A stretch of DNA of 64,000 nt from JANSWY01 sp965267245 (GTDB taxonomy: Bacteria; Bacteroidota; Bacteroidia; Cytophagales; Cyclobacteriaceae). Shown in pieces: positions 53,153 through 63,300 of this stretch (position 1 is its first letter; each line of letters starts with the position of its first letter). The position numbers and the translations under genes were made by a program. The notes beneath the pieces are model-generated. The model searched no databases and had not been told where the DNA came from. It saw only the letters and a program-made list of their open reading frames with translations. The stretch covers positions 4,898,001 through 4,962,000 of the forward strand of contig OZ253939.1 of assembly GCA_965267245.1 (NCBI GenBank), read 5' to 3'.

Positions 53153-53542
53153 ATGGAAGAGGTAAAGGAAAAAAAGCTTTCAAAATATATTAATAAAGCC
53201 AAGCGAGTGCTGAAGGATAATGAGAAGATTGATCATTTATTGGTTTCGGCAAAAAATAAACTTTCTGATCTACAATCGGACAATCATAAAATGAATGAGT
53301 TTATTGAGAATTTAAAACTCTTTGTCAATATGATAAAAGATTCTGTGATCAACCGAAGTATTGAATTCTCATGGCGAACAGTTCTTCTTTTAACAGCAGG
53401 CCTTATCTATTTTATTACACCATTGGATCTGATTCCTGATTTTATTCCGCTATTAGGGTTTACTGATGATGTCTCTGTGATTTATTTCATTTACCAAAGC
53501 CTTGCTGATGATATTGAATCATACAAGTTGACTCATAAATAG
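53153..53542 (+). CDS. DUF1232 (YkvA-like) membrane protein
   Basis: A 129-residue protein. The N-terminal 70 residues are charged and helical; the C-terminal part is the DUF1232 module, two short hydrophobic helices around LLLTAGLIYFITPLDLIPDF followed by IPLLGFTDDVSVIYFIY. The PLDLIPDFIP motif is diagnostic. Function of the family is not known. It starts immediately after the stop of the upstream membrane protein. Confidence 0.85.
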   Translation: MEEVKEKKLSKYINKAKRVLKDNEKIDHLLVSAKNKLSDLQSDNHKMNEFIENLKLFVNMIKDSVINRSIEFSWRTVLLLTAGLIYFITPLDLIPDFIPLLGFTDDVSVIYFIYQSLADDIESYKLTHK

Positions 53543-53627
53543 TGGCTTAGGTAGTCTAAATCATTAATAGTTAAAATTATTGATTATTTTTAGGACCTAG
53601 GCACAAATAAAGGCCTCAGAATTTTCT

Positions 53628-54293
53628 ATGGAAAAAAGAATAGCCTTAGTCACAGGAGCAACAGGATTGGTTGGGAAACAATTGATGGATCAGATATTAG
53701 CCATCGATTATTACAGTACAATAAAAGTTTTTACCAGGCGTCCCCTCAATTATAAGGATAATAGAATTGAGGAATATGTAATCGACTTTGATCAATTGGA
53801 CAACCATAAAGAAGATATGGAAGCCCATGATCATTATTGCTGTCTTGGAACCACTCTTAGAAAGGCAGGCTCAAAAGAGGCATTTGTTAAAATAGATCAC
53901 GATTACCCTTTGCAACTTGCAAAAATTGCCATGTCTTACCCATCATTCGTTCAATTTATTGTGGTTACAGCGGTGGGCGCCAATTCTTCTTCACCATTAT
54001 TTTACAACCAAGTCAAAGGGCAAATAGAAGATAGTTTGAAGGAGCTGGATATGAAAAGACTTCATATTTTTCAACCCTCATTATTACTTGGACCCAGGGA
54101 TGATTTTAGATTCATGGAGAACATGGCTAAAGTTTTTTCAGCCATCCTAACGTTCTTTGTTATAGGTACCAAGCGAAGACTGTGGTCTGTGAAAGGGTCT
54201 GATGTTGCCAAGGCAATGTTGTTAGTAGCTCAGAGAAGTGGGGATGGTATTTATGTCTACAAGCCAGCCAAAATCAGAAAAATAGCACACTAA
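53628..54293 (+). CDS. NAD(P)-binding Rossmann oxidoreductase, TIP30/HTATIP2-like
   Basis: A 221-residue atypical short-chain dehydrogenase. The nucleotide-binding glycine motif is ALVTGATGLVGKQLMDQIL near residue 5, DHYCCLGTTLRKAGSKEAF lies in the middle, and FIVVTAVGANSSSPLFYNQV holds the Ser and YxxxK-like residues. Such proteins act on unknown substrates. The ORF may have a -7 box at TATTTTTA (53585-53592). dtd begins 1 nt after its stop. Confidence 0.83.
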   Translation: MEKRIALVTGATGLVGKQLMDQILAIDYYSTIKVFTRRPLNYKDNRIEEYVIDFDQLDNHKEDMEAHDHYCCLGTTLRKAGSKEAFVKIDHDYPLQLAKIAMSYPSFVQFIVVTAVGANSSSPLFYNQVKGQIEDSLKELDMKRLHIFQPSLLLGPRDDFRFMENMAKVFSAILTFFVIGTKRRLWSVKGSDVAKAMLLVAQRSGDGIYVYKPAKIRKIAH

Positions 54294-54294
54294 T

Positions 54295-54747
54295 TTGCGG
54301 GTAGTAATTCAAAGAGTTAGCGAATCTGCCGTTCGTGTAGATGGTAAAGTCATTGGGGCAATAGACAAAGGCCTTTTGATTCTAATCGGAATCGAAGAAG
54401 CTGATGAGTCAGAGGATATTAAGTGGCTCACCAAAAAGATCATCGGCTTAAGGGTGTTTGATGATGAAAACGGTGTGATGAATAAGAACATTATTGATGC
54501 GAATGGTGAAATTTTATTGATTTCTCAATTCACTTTGCATGCCAGTACCAAAAAAGGAAACCGACCATCCTATATTAAAGCCGCGAAACCTGAAATGGCT
54601 ATTCCTCTTTATGAAGCGTTTCAGCAAAACCTATCATTGAATTTCCCAAATAAGATAGCGACTGGTGAGTTTGGTGCGGATATGAAAGTTTCTTTGGTCA
54701 ACGATGGGCCAGTGACTATCATAATTGACTCAAAGAATAAGGAATGA
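54295..54747 (+). CDS. dtd: D-aminoacyl-tRNA deacylase
   Basis: A 150-residue DTD, which removes D-amino acids and glycine wrongly attached to tRNA. The two family motifs are present: LLISQFTLHAS (SQFTL) and LVNDGPVTIII (GPVT). The start is TTG at 54295: an in-frame TAG lies at 54283 and no ATG or GTG lies between, while the sequence from the TTG (RVVIQRVSESAVRVDG) matches the family start. It is translationally close to the upstream oxidoreductase (1 nt) and ends 1 nt from a convergent gene. Confidence 0.95.
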   Translation: MRVVIQRVSESAVRVDGKVIGAIDKGLLILIGIEEADESEDIKWLTKKIIGLRVFDDENGVMNKNIIDANGEILLISQFTLHASTKKGNRPSYIKAAKPEMAIPLYEAFQQNLSLNFPNKIATGEFGADMKVSLVNDGPVTIIIDSKNKE

Positions 54748-54748
54748 T

Positions 54749-55276
54749 TTACCAGTTATTTCTAATTCTTAATTGATCAATATGCGCGTAATGATGTTTG
54801 CCATGCCATGCATAGAGTAAAGCATTTTTGGATAATTTGACCAGATCCCCTGATTCTGGATGCACGAAAGACTTTTCCCAATCATTTTCTTCTATCTGAC
54901 GCATCAGGAATACCCATTTGCTATGGAGAGCCTTCATAAGATCAAGGCTGATTGAAATTGGGGCTTTTTTATTGTCTGCCAAATTGCACCATGCTTTTTC
55001 ATCATATGCTTTGATAGTGGGCGTTTTCTCCGTAAGTGCCCATTTGAATCTCACATAGCTATTCATATGACTTTCGGCAATGTGGTGAACCAATTGTCTG
55101 ACAGTCCAACCTCCTGGACGATAAGGAGTATCTAATTTTTCATCATCCCAGTCTTTTACAAGATTTGATAATTGAGAGGGTAGTTTTTCAATTTCTTTGA
55201 TAGCAATACTGATATCTAATTTATTGATAGTGGAGGGTGCCTGAAATTGGCCGATTGGATATTTTAAATCTTGCAT
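54749..55276 (-). CDS. DinB/YfiT-like metal-dependent protein
   Basis: A 175-residue four-helix-bundle protein of the DinB superfamily, most like YfiT (bacillithiol S-transferase group). Three histidine sites can be placed: RQLVHHIAESHMNSYVR near residue 65 and AWHGKHHYAHIDQLRIR near residue 155. YRPGGWTVRQL is the typical entry to helix 2. Substrate is unknown. It is convergent with dtd and divergent from lepA. Confidence 0.87.
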   Translation of the reverse strand: MQDLKYPIGQFQAPSTINKLDISIAIKEIEKLPSQLSNLVKDWDDEKLDTPYRPGGWTVRQLVHHIAESHMNSYVRFKWALTEKTPTIKAYDEKAWCNLADNKKAPISISLDLMKALHSKWVFLMRQIEENDWEKSFVHPESGDLVKLSKNALLYAWHGKHHYAHIDQLRIRNNW

Positions 55277-55331
55277 AAGGTTGTTCTAAAAACTAAGACC
55301 AAATTAATCCTAATCTAAAACTATTTCCAAC

Positions 55332-55362
55332 TCTGCAATTACAAGTATATTATCTATTTTTG
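55332..55362 (+). promoter_or_regulatory. lepA-folD promoter
   Basis: TCTG at 55332-55335, 19 nt, then TATTTTTG at 55355-55362 matches the Bacteroidota promoter with one change in the -33 element. Transcription should start near 55368, so the in-frame TTGs there are not usable starts; the ATG at 55380 is. Confidence 0.7.
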
Positions 55363-55379
55363 CAGACTTGTTGAGATAT

Positions 55380-57170
55380 ATGGAAAATATTCGAAATTTC
55401 TGCATAATAGCCCACATTGATCACGGTAAAAGTACACTTGCCGATCGACTACTGGAAACCACCCAAACGGTAGCTGGTAGAGATATGCAAGCACAGTTGC
55501 TGGATAATATGGACTTGGAAAGAGAGCGGGGGATAACAATTAAAAGTCACGCGATTCAGATGGATTATTTGAGGGATGGACAAACATTTGTGCTTAACCT
55601 TATAGATACTCCTGGTCACGTAGACTTCTCTTATGAGGTTTCAAGGTCAATAGCAGCTTGTGAAGGAGCGCTATTGGTAGTGGATGCCTCACAAGGGATT
55701 GAGGCACAGACCATTAGTAATCTTTACCTGGCATTGGAACATGACCTGGAAATAATTCCTGTTTTAAATAAAATCGACCTTCCAGGTGCTATGCCGGAAG
55801 AAGTGTCTGATCAGATAATAGATTTAATTGGTTGTGATAAAGAATCAATAATTCACGCGAGTGCAAAGGAAGGGATAGGGATTGAAGAAATTCTGGAAGC
55901 AATTGTGGATCGTATTCCTGCACCAAGCGGAAATCCAGGAGAGCCATTGCAGGCAATGATCTTTGATTCTCAATTCAACTCATTTAGAGGTATTGAAGTA
56001 ATTTTTCGGGTTTTTAATGGATCCCTCAAAAAAGGTGATAAGGTAAAATTCGTCAATACCGGTAAAACCTACGATGCTGATGAAATAGGGATTCTAAAAT
56101 TGGAACAAAAACCCGTCAAAGAAATAAGTGCAGGAAACGTAGGTTATCTCATTTCAGGGATAAAAGTAGCAAAAGAAGTCAAAGTTGGGGATACAATTAC
56201 ACATGTTGAAAACCCCACAAAAAATATGATCAAGGGTTTTGAGGATGTAAAACCAATGGTTTTCGCCGGAATATACCCAGTGGAGACTTCCGAATATGAG
56301 GAACTTAGAGCCTCGATGGAAAAATTACAGCTCAATGACGCTTCTTTAATTTGGGAACCTGAAACATCCGCTGCACTTGGTTTTGGGTTTAGATGCGGAT
56401 TCCTGGGGATGCTTCATATGGAAATCGTTCAGGAAAGGCTCGAACGAGAATTTGACATGACTGTAATCACTACGGTTCCTTCAGTGAAATTCCATGCTGT
56501 TCAGAGTGATGGGTCTATCTTAGGTGTAAGTGCTCCGTCAGAAATGCCTGAGCCAAATACAATATCTCATATAGAAGAGCCTTTCATTCGAGCTCAGATT
56601 ATAACTAAATCTGATTATATAGGAGCAGTAATCGCCTTGTGTATGGACAAAAGGGGAGAGATTAAAAATCAGGTTTACCTCACATCAGATCGGGTTGAAT
56701 TATCTTTTGAACTTCCTCTTTCTGAAATTGTCTTTGATTTCTTTGACAGACTAAAAACAATCAGTAGAGGTTACGCATCTCTTGACTATGAATTGATCGG
56801 ATATCGGCAATCAAACATGGTCAAGCTTGACATCATGCTAAATGGTGAAAAAGTTGATGCATTATCGGCTATAGTACATCGAGATAAAGCATATGAGTGG
56901 GGAAAACGATTATGTGAAAAGTTAAGAGAGCTATTGCCGAGACAAATGTTTGAAATTGCAATTCAGGCATCTATTGGTACTAAGATCATCGCCCGTGAAA
57001 CAGTAAAAGCCATGAGGAAAAACGTATTGGCAAAATGTTATGGTGGTGACATAACCCGAAAAAGAAAACTTCTCGAAAAACAAAAGAAAGGTAAAAAGCG
57101 AATGCGACAGGTGGGAAGTGTGGAAATTCCACAGGAAGCATTCATGGCTGTTTTAAAGCTTGATCAATAA
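55380..57170 (+). CDS. lepA: Elongation factor 4 (LepA)
   Basis: A 596-residue GTPase that acts on translating ribosomes and 30S biogenesis. It has the P-loop (ENIRNFCIIAHIDHGKST), the switch region ERERGITIKSHAIQM and the DTPGHVDFSYEVSRSIAACE box, NKIDLPGA (G4), and the LepA-specific C-terminal domain (CYGGDITRKRKLLEKQKKGK, then RMRQVGSVEIPQEAF). The ATG at 55380 gives the family-typical MENIRNF; TTG codons at 55368 and 55371 coincide with the predicted transcript start. folD overlaps by 1 nt. Confidence 0.97.
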   Translation: MENIRNFCIIAHIDHGKSTLADRLLETTQTVAGRDMQAQLLDNMDLERERGITIKSHAIQMDYLRDGQTFVLNLIDTPGHVDFSYEVSRSIAACEGALLVVDASQGIEAQTISNLYLALEHDLEIIPVLNKIDLPGAMPEEVSDQIIDLIGCDKESIIHASAKEGIGIEEILEAIVDRIPAPSGNPGEPLQAMIFDSQFNSFRGIEVIFRVFNGSLKKGDKVKFVNTGKTYDADEIGILKLEQKPVKEISAGNVGYLISGIKVAKEVKVGDTITHVENPTKNMIKGFEDVKPMVFAGIYPVETSEYEELRASMEKLQLNDASLIWEPETSAALGFGFRCGFLGMLHMEIVQERLEREFDMTVITTVPSVKFHAVQSDGSILGVSAPSEMPEPNTISHIEEPFIRAQIITKSDYIGAVIALCMDKRGEIKNQVYLTSDRVELSFELPLSEIVFDFFDRLKTISRGYASLDYELIGYRQSNMVKLDIMLNGEKVDALSAIVHRDKAYEWGKRLCEKLRELLPRQMFEIAIQASIGTKIIARETVKAMRKNVLAKCYGGDITRKRKLLEKQKKGKKRMRQVGSVEIPQEAFMAVLKLDQ

Positions 57171-58072
57171 TGGAAAAAACCAAATTTGGGGCTATCAAGA
57201 TAGATGGTAAGAAAGTAGCATCTGACATCAAAGAGGAAATTGCTGAAGAAGTTGAAAAACTAAAAGCAGAGAATTTAAAGTTACCACACCTGGCAATTAT
57301 AATGGTCGGTGATGATGGGGCGAGTCAAACTTATGTGGACAACAAAGTCAAGGCAAGTAAATCTGTTGGGTTTCATTACACGCTTCTAAGATTTGCTGAA
57401 ACTATCTCAGAAGAAAAGTTACTTAAACATATAGAGCAGATCAATCAGGATGAAGATGTAGATGGATTGATCGTGCAACTACCATTGCCTGAGCATATAT
57501 CCGTCGAGCGTGTCACTGAGATGATAAAACCTTCAAAGGACGTGGATGGATTTACAAATCAGAATTTCGGCAGCATTGTTTCAAAGGACCAGGGTATTTT
57601 ACCGGCTACCCCATTTGGAGTATTGGAGTTATTAAAGAGGTATGATATTGACACCACAGGCAAACATTGTGTGATTGTGGGAAACAGTAGGATTGTAGGC
57701 GCACCGTTAAGTATGATGTTAGCGTCACATGGAAAAGCGACCGTCACGGTTTGTCATGTCCATACTAAGGATCTTTCCTATCACACAAAGCAAGCTGATA
57801 TTCTGTTAGTTGGAGTTGGAAAACCTGGATTAGTAACAGCAGACATGGTGAAGGAAGGTGCAGTTGTTATTGATATTGGGACCACAAAGGTTGACGATGA
57901 AACCAGACCCAGAGGGTTTAGAATTGTCGGAGACGTGGTTTTTGACGAGGTTGCTTCTAAGGCAAGTTACATAACTCCCGTTCCTGGAGGAGTGGGCCCA
58001 ATGACCATTGCTTCCTTGTTATTAAATACCTACCAGGCGGCTGAAAGAAGAAGAGAACAGGAAGAAAATTAG
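57170..58072 (+). CDS. folD: Bifunctional methylenetetrahydrofolate dehydrogenase/cyclohydrolase
   Basis: A 300-residue FolD of normal length. The catalytic segment SQTYVDNKVKASKSVGFHYT contains Tyr and Lys of the active site; VDGLIVQLPLPEHI and SKDVDGFTNQNFGSI follow. The NADP-binding part has CVIVGNSRIVGAPLSMML, and the C-terminus has YITPVPGGVGPMTIASLL. It interconverts methylene-, methenyl- and formyl-tetrahydrofolate. Translation is coupled to lepA (TAATG overlap), so the two are one operon. Confidence 0.97.
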   Translation: MEKTKFGAIKIDGKKVASDIKEEIAEEVEKLKAENLKLPHLAIIMVGDDGASQTYVDNKVKASKSVGFHYTLLRFAETISEEKLLKHIEQINQDEDVDGLIVQLPLPEHISVERVTEMIKPSKDVDGFTNQNFGSIVSKDQGILPATPFGVLELLKRYDIDTTGKHCVIVGNSRIVGAPLSMMLASHGKATVTVCHVHTKDLSYHTKQADILLVGVGKPGLVTADMVKEGAVVIDIGTTKVDDETRPRGFRIVGDVVFDEVASKASYITPVPGGVGPMTIASLLLNTYQAAERRREQEEN

Positions 58073-58151
58073 ATGCACTAAAAAAACTAAAATGATTAGG
58101 TCTGTAGTTTTAATCCTTATATTTTTAAGGTTGTATAGTTAAACAGGCCCA

Positions 58152-60077
58152 ATGCGGAAACACTTTTTAGCAGTCTTTTTGATTACGCTTTCAATTGGAG
58201 TTTTAGCGCAATCAAACTTGAGTACTACCAATAAGAAAGCAATCAAACTTTATGAGGATGCTTTGAATCATGCCAAAAGATTTAGGTTTGGTGAGGCGAT
58301 TGACAACCTTGAATTAGCTATCCGCAAAGACCCCTCTTTCATTGAAGCCTATATGTCTTTAGGTTCAATTCAAAAAAAACAGGGGAATTATTCAGCAGCA
58401 GTTAGATCTTTTGAAGATGCAATGGTCACAGAACCAGGGTACCCAGGATTGAAAAGGTATTATTATCTGATAGGAAGTACCTATTTTGAGATGGAGGAGT
58501 ATAAGAAATCAGAAGGATATCTCAAGGCATACCTGGAAGCTGGGCTTGATTTAAAACAAGCAGTGATAGATGAGGTTGAGCAAATGATTAAAAATGCAAC
58601 GTTTGCTAGATATGCGATAGAAGATCCGGTTGACTTTCACCCTGAACCATTGTCTTCAGTGGTTAATAGGTTTCCAATTCAGTATTTCCCAGTATTAACT
58701 GTAGACGAGAATCAAATCATTTTTACTGCGAGAGCCGGAACCAGCCCTGGGTTTGATGAAAACATTTTTGTCTCCAGAAGAGATACCGCTGGAGAATGGC
58801 AAGCACCTAAATTAATTTCACCACAAATAAGTAGGGAAGGTATAAATGAAGGAGCATGTACAATTTCTGCAGATGGTAAAGTTTTGGTTTACACTATATG
58901 TAAAGATAGAAGAGGTTTAGGATCATGTGATCTTTACATATCACGGAAAACTGGCGATAAATGGTCTTACCCAATCAACATGCAAGCTCCGGTAAATTCT
59001 AAATCCTGGGAATCACAACCGGCACTCTCTGCAGATGGAAGAACATTGTATTTCGTTTCCGATAGGAGTGGTGGCATTGGGAAACTGGATATCTGGGTGA
59101 CCAAGCAGGGAGACGACGGAAAATGGTCAGAACCACAGAACCTTGGTCCAACAATTAATACTAAGCTTGATGACATTACACCATCAATTCATCCAAATAA
59201 CCTTACGCTATATTTTTCTTCAGAAGGACATCCTGGATTCGGTGGCTTTGATTTGTTTATCACTGAAAAGATAGCAGGAGGCTGGGAAGACCCTAGAAAT
59301 ATGGGTTACCCTCTGAATAATACTGACGATCAAGTTTCATTGTTTGTGACAGCTGACGGAAAAACCGGTTATTTCTCCCATGAAGAAGAAAAGAACTTTC
59401 AATATTCAAGTCTACTCTACAGATTTGATATTCCCGTTGAAGATCGGGTTAAAATTGCGAGCATATACCTGGTTGGAAAAGTGACTGATGAAGAAACTCA
59501 TGAACCTCTTGGTGCAAATATCAAACTTTATAACCTTGATAATAGCGAGGAAAGCTACAATATAGTATCAGACTCTATTAACGGTGAGTATTATATGGTG
59601 TTAAATGAAGGTGGTAACTATGGGTTATATGCTTCAAGAAAAGGTTACATATATAAGGAGATAACTTTTGATCTAAATGATCCTGAACATGTTTTGTCCA
59701 AGGATACTGTAAATATTGCACTGGAAAGAATAAAAACTGGTAAAAAAGGAATACTGGAAAATATATTTTTCGATTTCGATAAGTATGAAATAAAGAATGA
59801 ATCTAAACCTGAGTTAAATACTTTCATTTCATTCCTTCTTGAAAACAGGAATGTGAGGGTAGAGATACAAGGACACACAGACAATCAGGGATCTGAATCA
59901 TATAATCAAAACCTTTCAGCTAAAAGAGCTGAGTCAGTATTTAATTACCTGGTAAGTAAGGGTATTGATAAGGGAAGGTTGTTATATAAAGGCCTTGGCT
60001 CTAAACAGCCCATAGAAGACAATTCAACTGAATTGGGAAGAAGTAAAAACAGGCGTATTGAATTCATAATTCGTTAA
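58152..60077 (+). CDS. PorE-like OmpA-family protein (TPR, beta-propeller, carboxypeptidase-regulatory-like, OmpA)
   Basis: A 641-residue exported protein with four parts: signal peptide (residues 1-19, ending VLAQ); TPR repeats (about 25-150, EAYMSLGSIQKKQGNYSAAV); a WD40-like/PD40 propeller (about 165-430, blades such as SADGRTLYFVSDRSGGIGKL); a carboxypeptidase-regulatory-like domain (about 440-525); and a C-terminal OmpA peptidoglycan-binding domain (NIFFDFDKYEIKNESKPELN, QGHTDNQGSESYNQNLSAKR). This is the layout of PorE, a T9SS component of Porphyromonas gingivalis, but no lipobox Cys is present. Bacteroidota carry several such proteins, so T9SS membership is only inferred. A 16-codon ORF upstream is not a gene. 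Confidence 0.87.
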   Translation: MRKHFLAVFLITLSIGVLAQSNLSTTNKKAIKLYEDALNHAKRFRFGEAIDNLELAIRKDPSFIEAYMSLGSIQKKQGNYSAAVRSFEDAMVTEPGYPGLKRYYYLIGSTYFEMEEYKKSEGYLKAYLEAGLDLKQAVIDEVEQMIKNATFARYAIEDPVDFHPEPLSSVVNRFPIQYFPVLTVDENQIIFTARAGTSPGFDENIFVSRRDTAGEWQAPKLISPQISREGINEGACTISADGKVLVYTICKDRRGLGSCDLYISRKTGDKWSYPINMQAPVNSKSWESQPALSADGRTLYFVSDRSGGIGKLDIWVTKQGDDGKWSEPQNLGPTINTKLDDITPSIHPNNLTLYFSSEGHPGFGGFDLFITEKIAGGWEDPRNMGYPLNNTDDQVSLFVTADGKTGYFSHEEEKNFQYSSLLYRFDIPVEDRVKIASIYLVGKVTDEETHEPLGANIKLYNLDNSEESYNIVSDSINGEYYMVLNEGGNYGLYASRKGYIYKEITFDLNDPEHVLSKDTVNIALERIKTGKKGILENIFFDFDKYEIKNESKPELNTFISFLLENRNVRVEIQGHTDNQGSESYNQNLSAKRAESVFNYLVSKGIDKGRLLYKGLGSKQPIEDNSTELGRSKNRRIEFIIR

Positions 60078-60101
60078 CAAAACTTTCATTTTTTTGTTAA
60101 A
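60075..60101. repeat. AT-rich inverted repeat at the 3' end of the PorE-like gene
   Basis: TTAACAAAA (60075-60083) pairs with TTTTGTTAA (60093-60101). The left arm includes the last stop codon. It is followed by A residues, not by a T run outside the stem, so a terminator is uncertain. Confidence 0.35.
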
Positions 60102-60108
60102 AACAAAT

Positions 60109-60128
60109 TCGGAATAAAATTTCCGAAA
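60109..60128. repeat. Inverted repeat upstream of the SusC-like gene
   Basis: TTCGGAA (60109-60115) and TTCCGAA (60122-60128) pair across TAAAAT. The 249-nt gap 60078-60326 is very AT-rich; besides this and the repeat at 60075-60101 I find no clear TAnnTTTG promoter. A long A/T stretch spans about 60239-60262. Confidence 0.4.
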
Positions 60129-60326
60129 TAAGCCTTTAGAAAATTATTATTTGGAAATAGTGACAATTAACGAAATAGTATTAAATAAAGCTTTGGTTTA
60201 GATAATTTGAACCTATTTTCCAGTATAAGTACATACTTTAAAAAAAAATTTGAATTTTTTTAATATTCACATTTTATTATAATATTAGCTTACTAATAAT
60301 TTATGTTCACTTTAAACTAATACAAT

Positions 60327-63300
60327 ATGAAGAAGATTCTACTATTAAGTTTCATGTTGTTGCTTACGTTCTGTTTTAGTGCGTGGGCGCAAGAGAGGAC
60401 AGTCTCTGGAAAGGTCGCCGATCAAGCGAGCGAAGGCCTTCCAGGGGTTAACGTAATCCTCAAAGGTACCACTACCGGTACAACCACTGATATCGATGGA
60501 AATTACAGATTATCTGTTCCATCCGATGGAGGTACATTGGTATTTTCATTCATTGGTCTGAAAACTCAGGAAGTTGAGATTGGCGCACGATCAGTGATTG
60601 ATGTAACTATGTCAGAAGACGTAGAAACATTGAGCGAAGTTGTAGTAACTGCATTCGGTATCGAAAGAGCTGCAAATGAGGTTACTTACCAGACTGAGAA
60701 GTTAGATTCTGAGTCACTTATGCAAGCTCAGCAACAAAATGCTGGAGCTGGATTAGCTGGTAAAGTTGCGGGTCTGCAAATCAACGTTAACAATAACGGT
60801 GTAAACCCATCTACTCAAATCCAATTAAGAGGTTTTAGATCCATAACAAGACAAAATCAGGCGCTTGTTGTAATTGATGGAGCTATCGCTAACATTGGCG
60901 CATTTAACAACCTTAACCCAAGTGACATTGAAAGTGTTAACTTACTAAAAGGTGCGAATGCTGCAGCTCTTTATGGATCTCAAGCAGCTAACGGTGCATT
61001 AATCGTTACAACTAAAAGAGGTAAAGTAGGTCAGGCATTTACGGTTGGTATTAACTCTTCATACACACTTGAAGAAGTTTCTTTCCTTCCTGATTTCCAA
61101 ACTGAACACGGAATCGGTTGGGATGGTCACTATAATGCGATCGAAAACACAAACTGGGGTCCAAGATTTGATGGAGTTTCAAGACTTGTAGGTCCTGACT
61201 TCCCAGATGATTATCCAGTAGCTGATCAGGTAATCCCTTATGCTCCAATTGCGGATAACTTAAGAGATTTCTTTGAAACTGGTTCTACACTACAAAACAC
61301 TGTATATGCTAGTGGTGGTGACGAATCTGGTTCATTCTACCTTTCTTATGGTAATGTTAACACTGAAGGTATTTACTTGGGTGATACTTACAAAAGAAAT
61401 ACTTTCAGAGTAAATGCTAATAAGAAAATTGGCAAATTGAGCTTCGGAGTTTCTTCTACATTCTTTGAAGATGATACTGATGTTGTTCATGATGACATTG
61501 GAGATCAGGACAGAGAAATGAACTGGTTCATCCTAAATACACCTGCTAACATTCCTTTGAAAGATTATAAGGATTGGGATAACCCACTTAGCTATGGTTA
61601 TGCAGATAACTATTACAATGCATTCTACCAAAACCCATATTGGGCACTAGGTACCAACCGTGATACAGACCAAACCAGAAGGTTAGTGGCTAATATCAAT
61701 GGAGAATATGCAATTACAGAAGCGATCAATCTTGGTGCAAGAATTGGTATGAACTCTCATGCTGGTCAAGGACAAGAGTGGAGAGATGCTCAGGAATATG
61801 ATGAAGAGCTACAACCATTCCACAGTGCAGTATCTTCTTACTTGGTTGATAGTGAATTCCAAAGATTAGACCTTAATGGTCAGGTGCTTGCAACGGGTAC
61901 ATTTAACCTTTCTAGTGAATTGACTTTGAAGCCAATCGTTGGTGCGGCATTTATCTCAAATTCATGGCAAGCAAGTGCTACTACAGTTAATAACTTGAGT
62001 ATTCCAGGATTCTATGATGTTTCTAACGGAACAGGTGCTCCGGTTGCTGAAAAAGACAACACTGATTACAGAAACTTTGGTGTTTTCGCAGATGTAACGT
62101 TAGGATTCAGAGAGTACTTATTCTTGAACTTAACAGGTAGACAAGATTATACTTCTACACTAGCATTAGATGACAATGGATACTTCTATCCATCTGCAAG
62201 TGTTAGCTTTATCTTGTCAGAAGCAGTTCCTGCAATTACTAGCAATCCTGTACTTTCATTTGCAAAAGTTACAGTTAGTAACTCTACTGTTTATAACGAT
62301 TTGGGTGTATACCAACTAAATGAAGTTTGGCAACAACAACCACGTTTCCCTCTTGGAACAGTGAATGGTTTCAGACAAACAAGAATTGCTGTTGATGAAA
62401 ATATCCAAAAAGAGAAATTGAGTACAATCGAGGCTGGATTAAATGTTGGCTTCCTGAATGACAGATTCTCTTTAGATGCTGCTTACTATAGTACTACTAC
62501 TACTGACTTGATTACTAGAACAACTCCTTCAATTACTTCAGGAGCGAGCTCTTTTGATACAAACATTGGTAAAATGGTTACTACTGGTATTGAAGCTACA
62601 ATCTCAGGACAGGTACTTAAAGTTGGAGATTTCACATGGGATGCTAATGTTAACTTCACACATTACAAAAGTGTCGTGAAAGAAATTGCTCCTGGACTTG
62701 ATGAAATTGTTCTTGATAACTATGGTACTTACGGTACATTCGCAATTGTTGGTGAGGCATTCCCTCAGCTGAAAGCTCAGTCATACGTTAGAGACCCTAA
62801 CGGTAGAGTAGTTGTTGATCCTGCAACAGGTAACCCAATTGTTGGAGACCTTGAAGCACACGGAAAAGGAACACCTGACTACATCCTAGGTTTAAATACA
62901 ACTTTTGGATTCAAAGGTGTAAGACTTTCTGCTACAGCTGACTACAGAACTGGTCATGTATTCTATTCTCAAGGTAATGATGCAATGGAATTTACAGGAA
63001 GATCTCAAGAAAGTGTGTCTGCTAACAGACAGGATTTCATCTGGCCAAATTCAGTTATTGAAACTGGTGAAGGTACATATGTAGAAAATACTATTCCTGT
63101 AAGTGGAGGTGTTATGGGCTTCTGGCAAAATACTTACAATGAGATCAAAGAAAACTATGTGAGAGATGCAACAACTTTCAAATTGAGAGAAGTTTCTTTG
63201 AGCTACACTTTGCCTAGTAGCATCATTTCAAGCATCGGTTTCATTAAGAAACTTACTGTAGGTGCAATTGGTAGAAACTTGTGGATTAAATTCCCTAGTG

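Noticed and set aside
58092..58142. A 16-codon ORF (ATG to TAA) between folD and the PorE-like gene.
   Set aside because: Too short, mostly hydrophobic by chance in AT-rich DNA, and without a promoter. It may simply be leader sequence.
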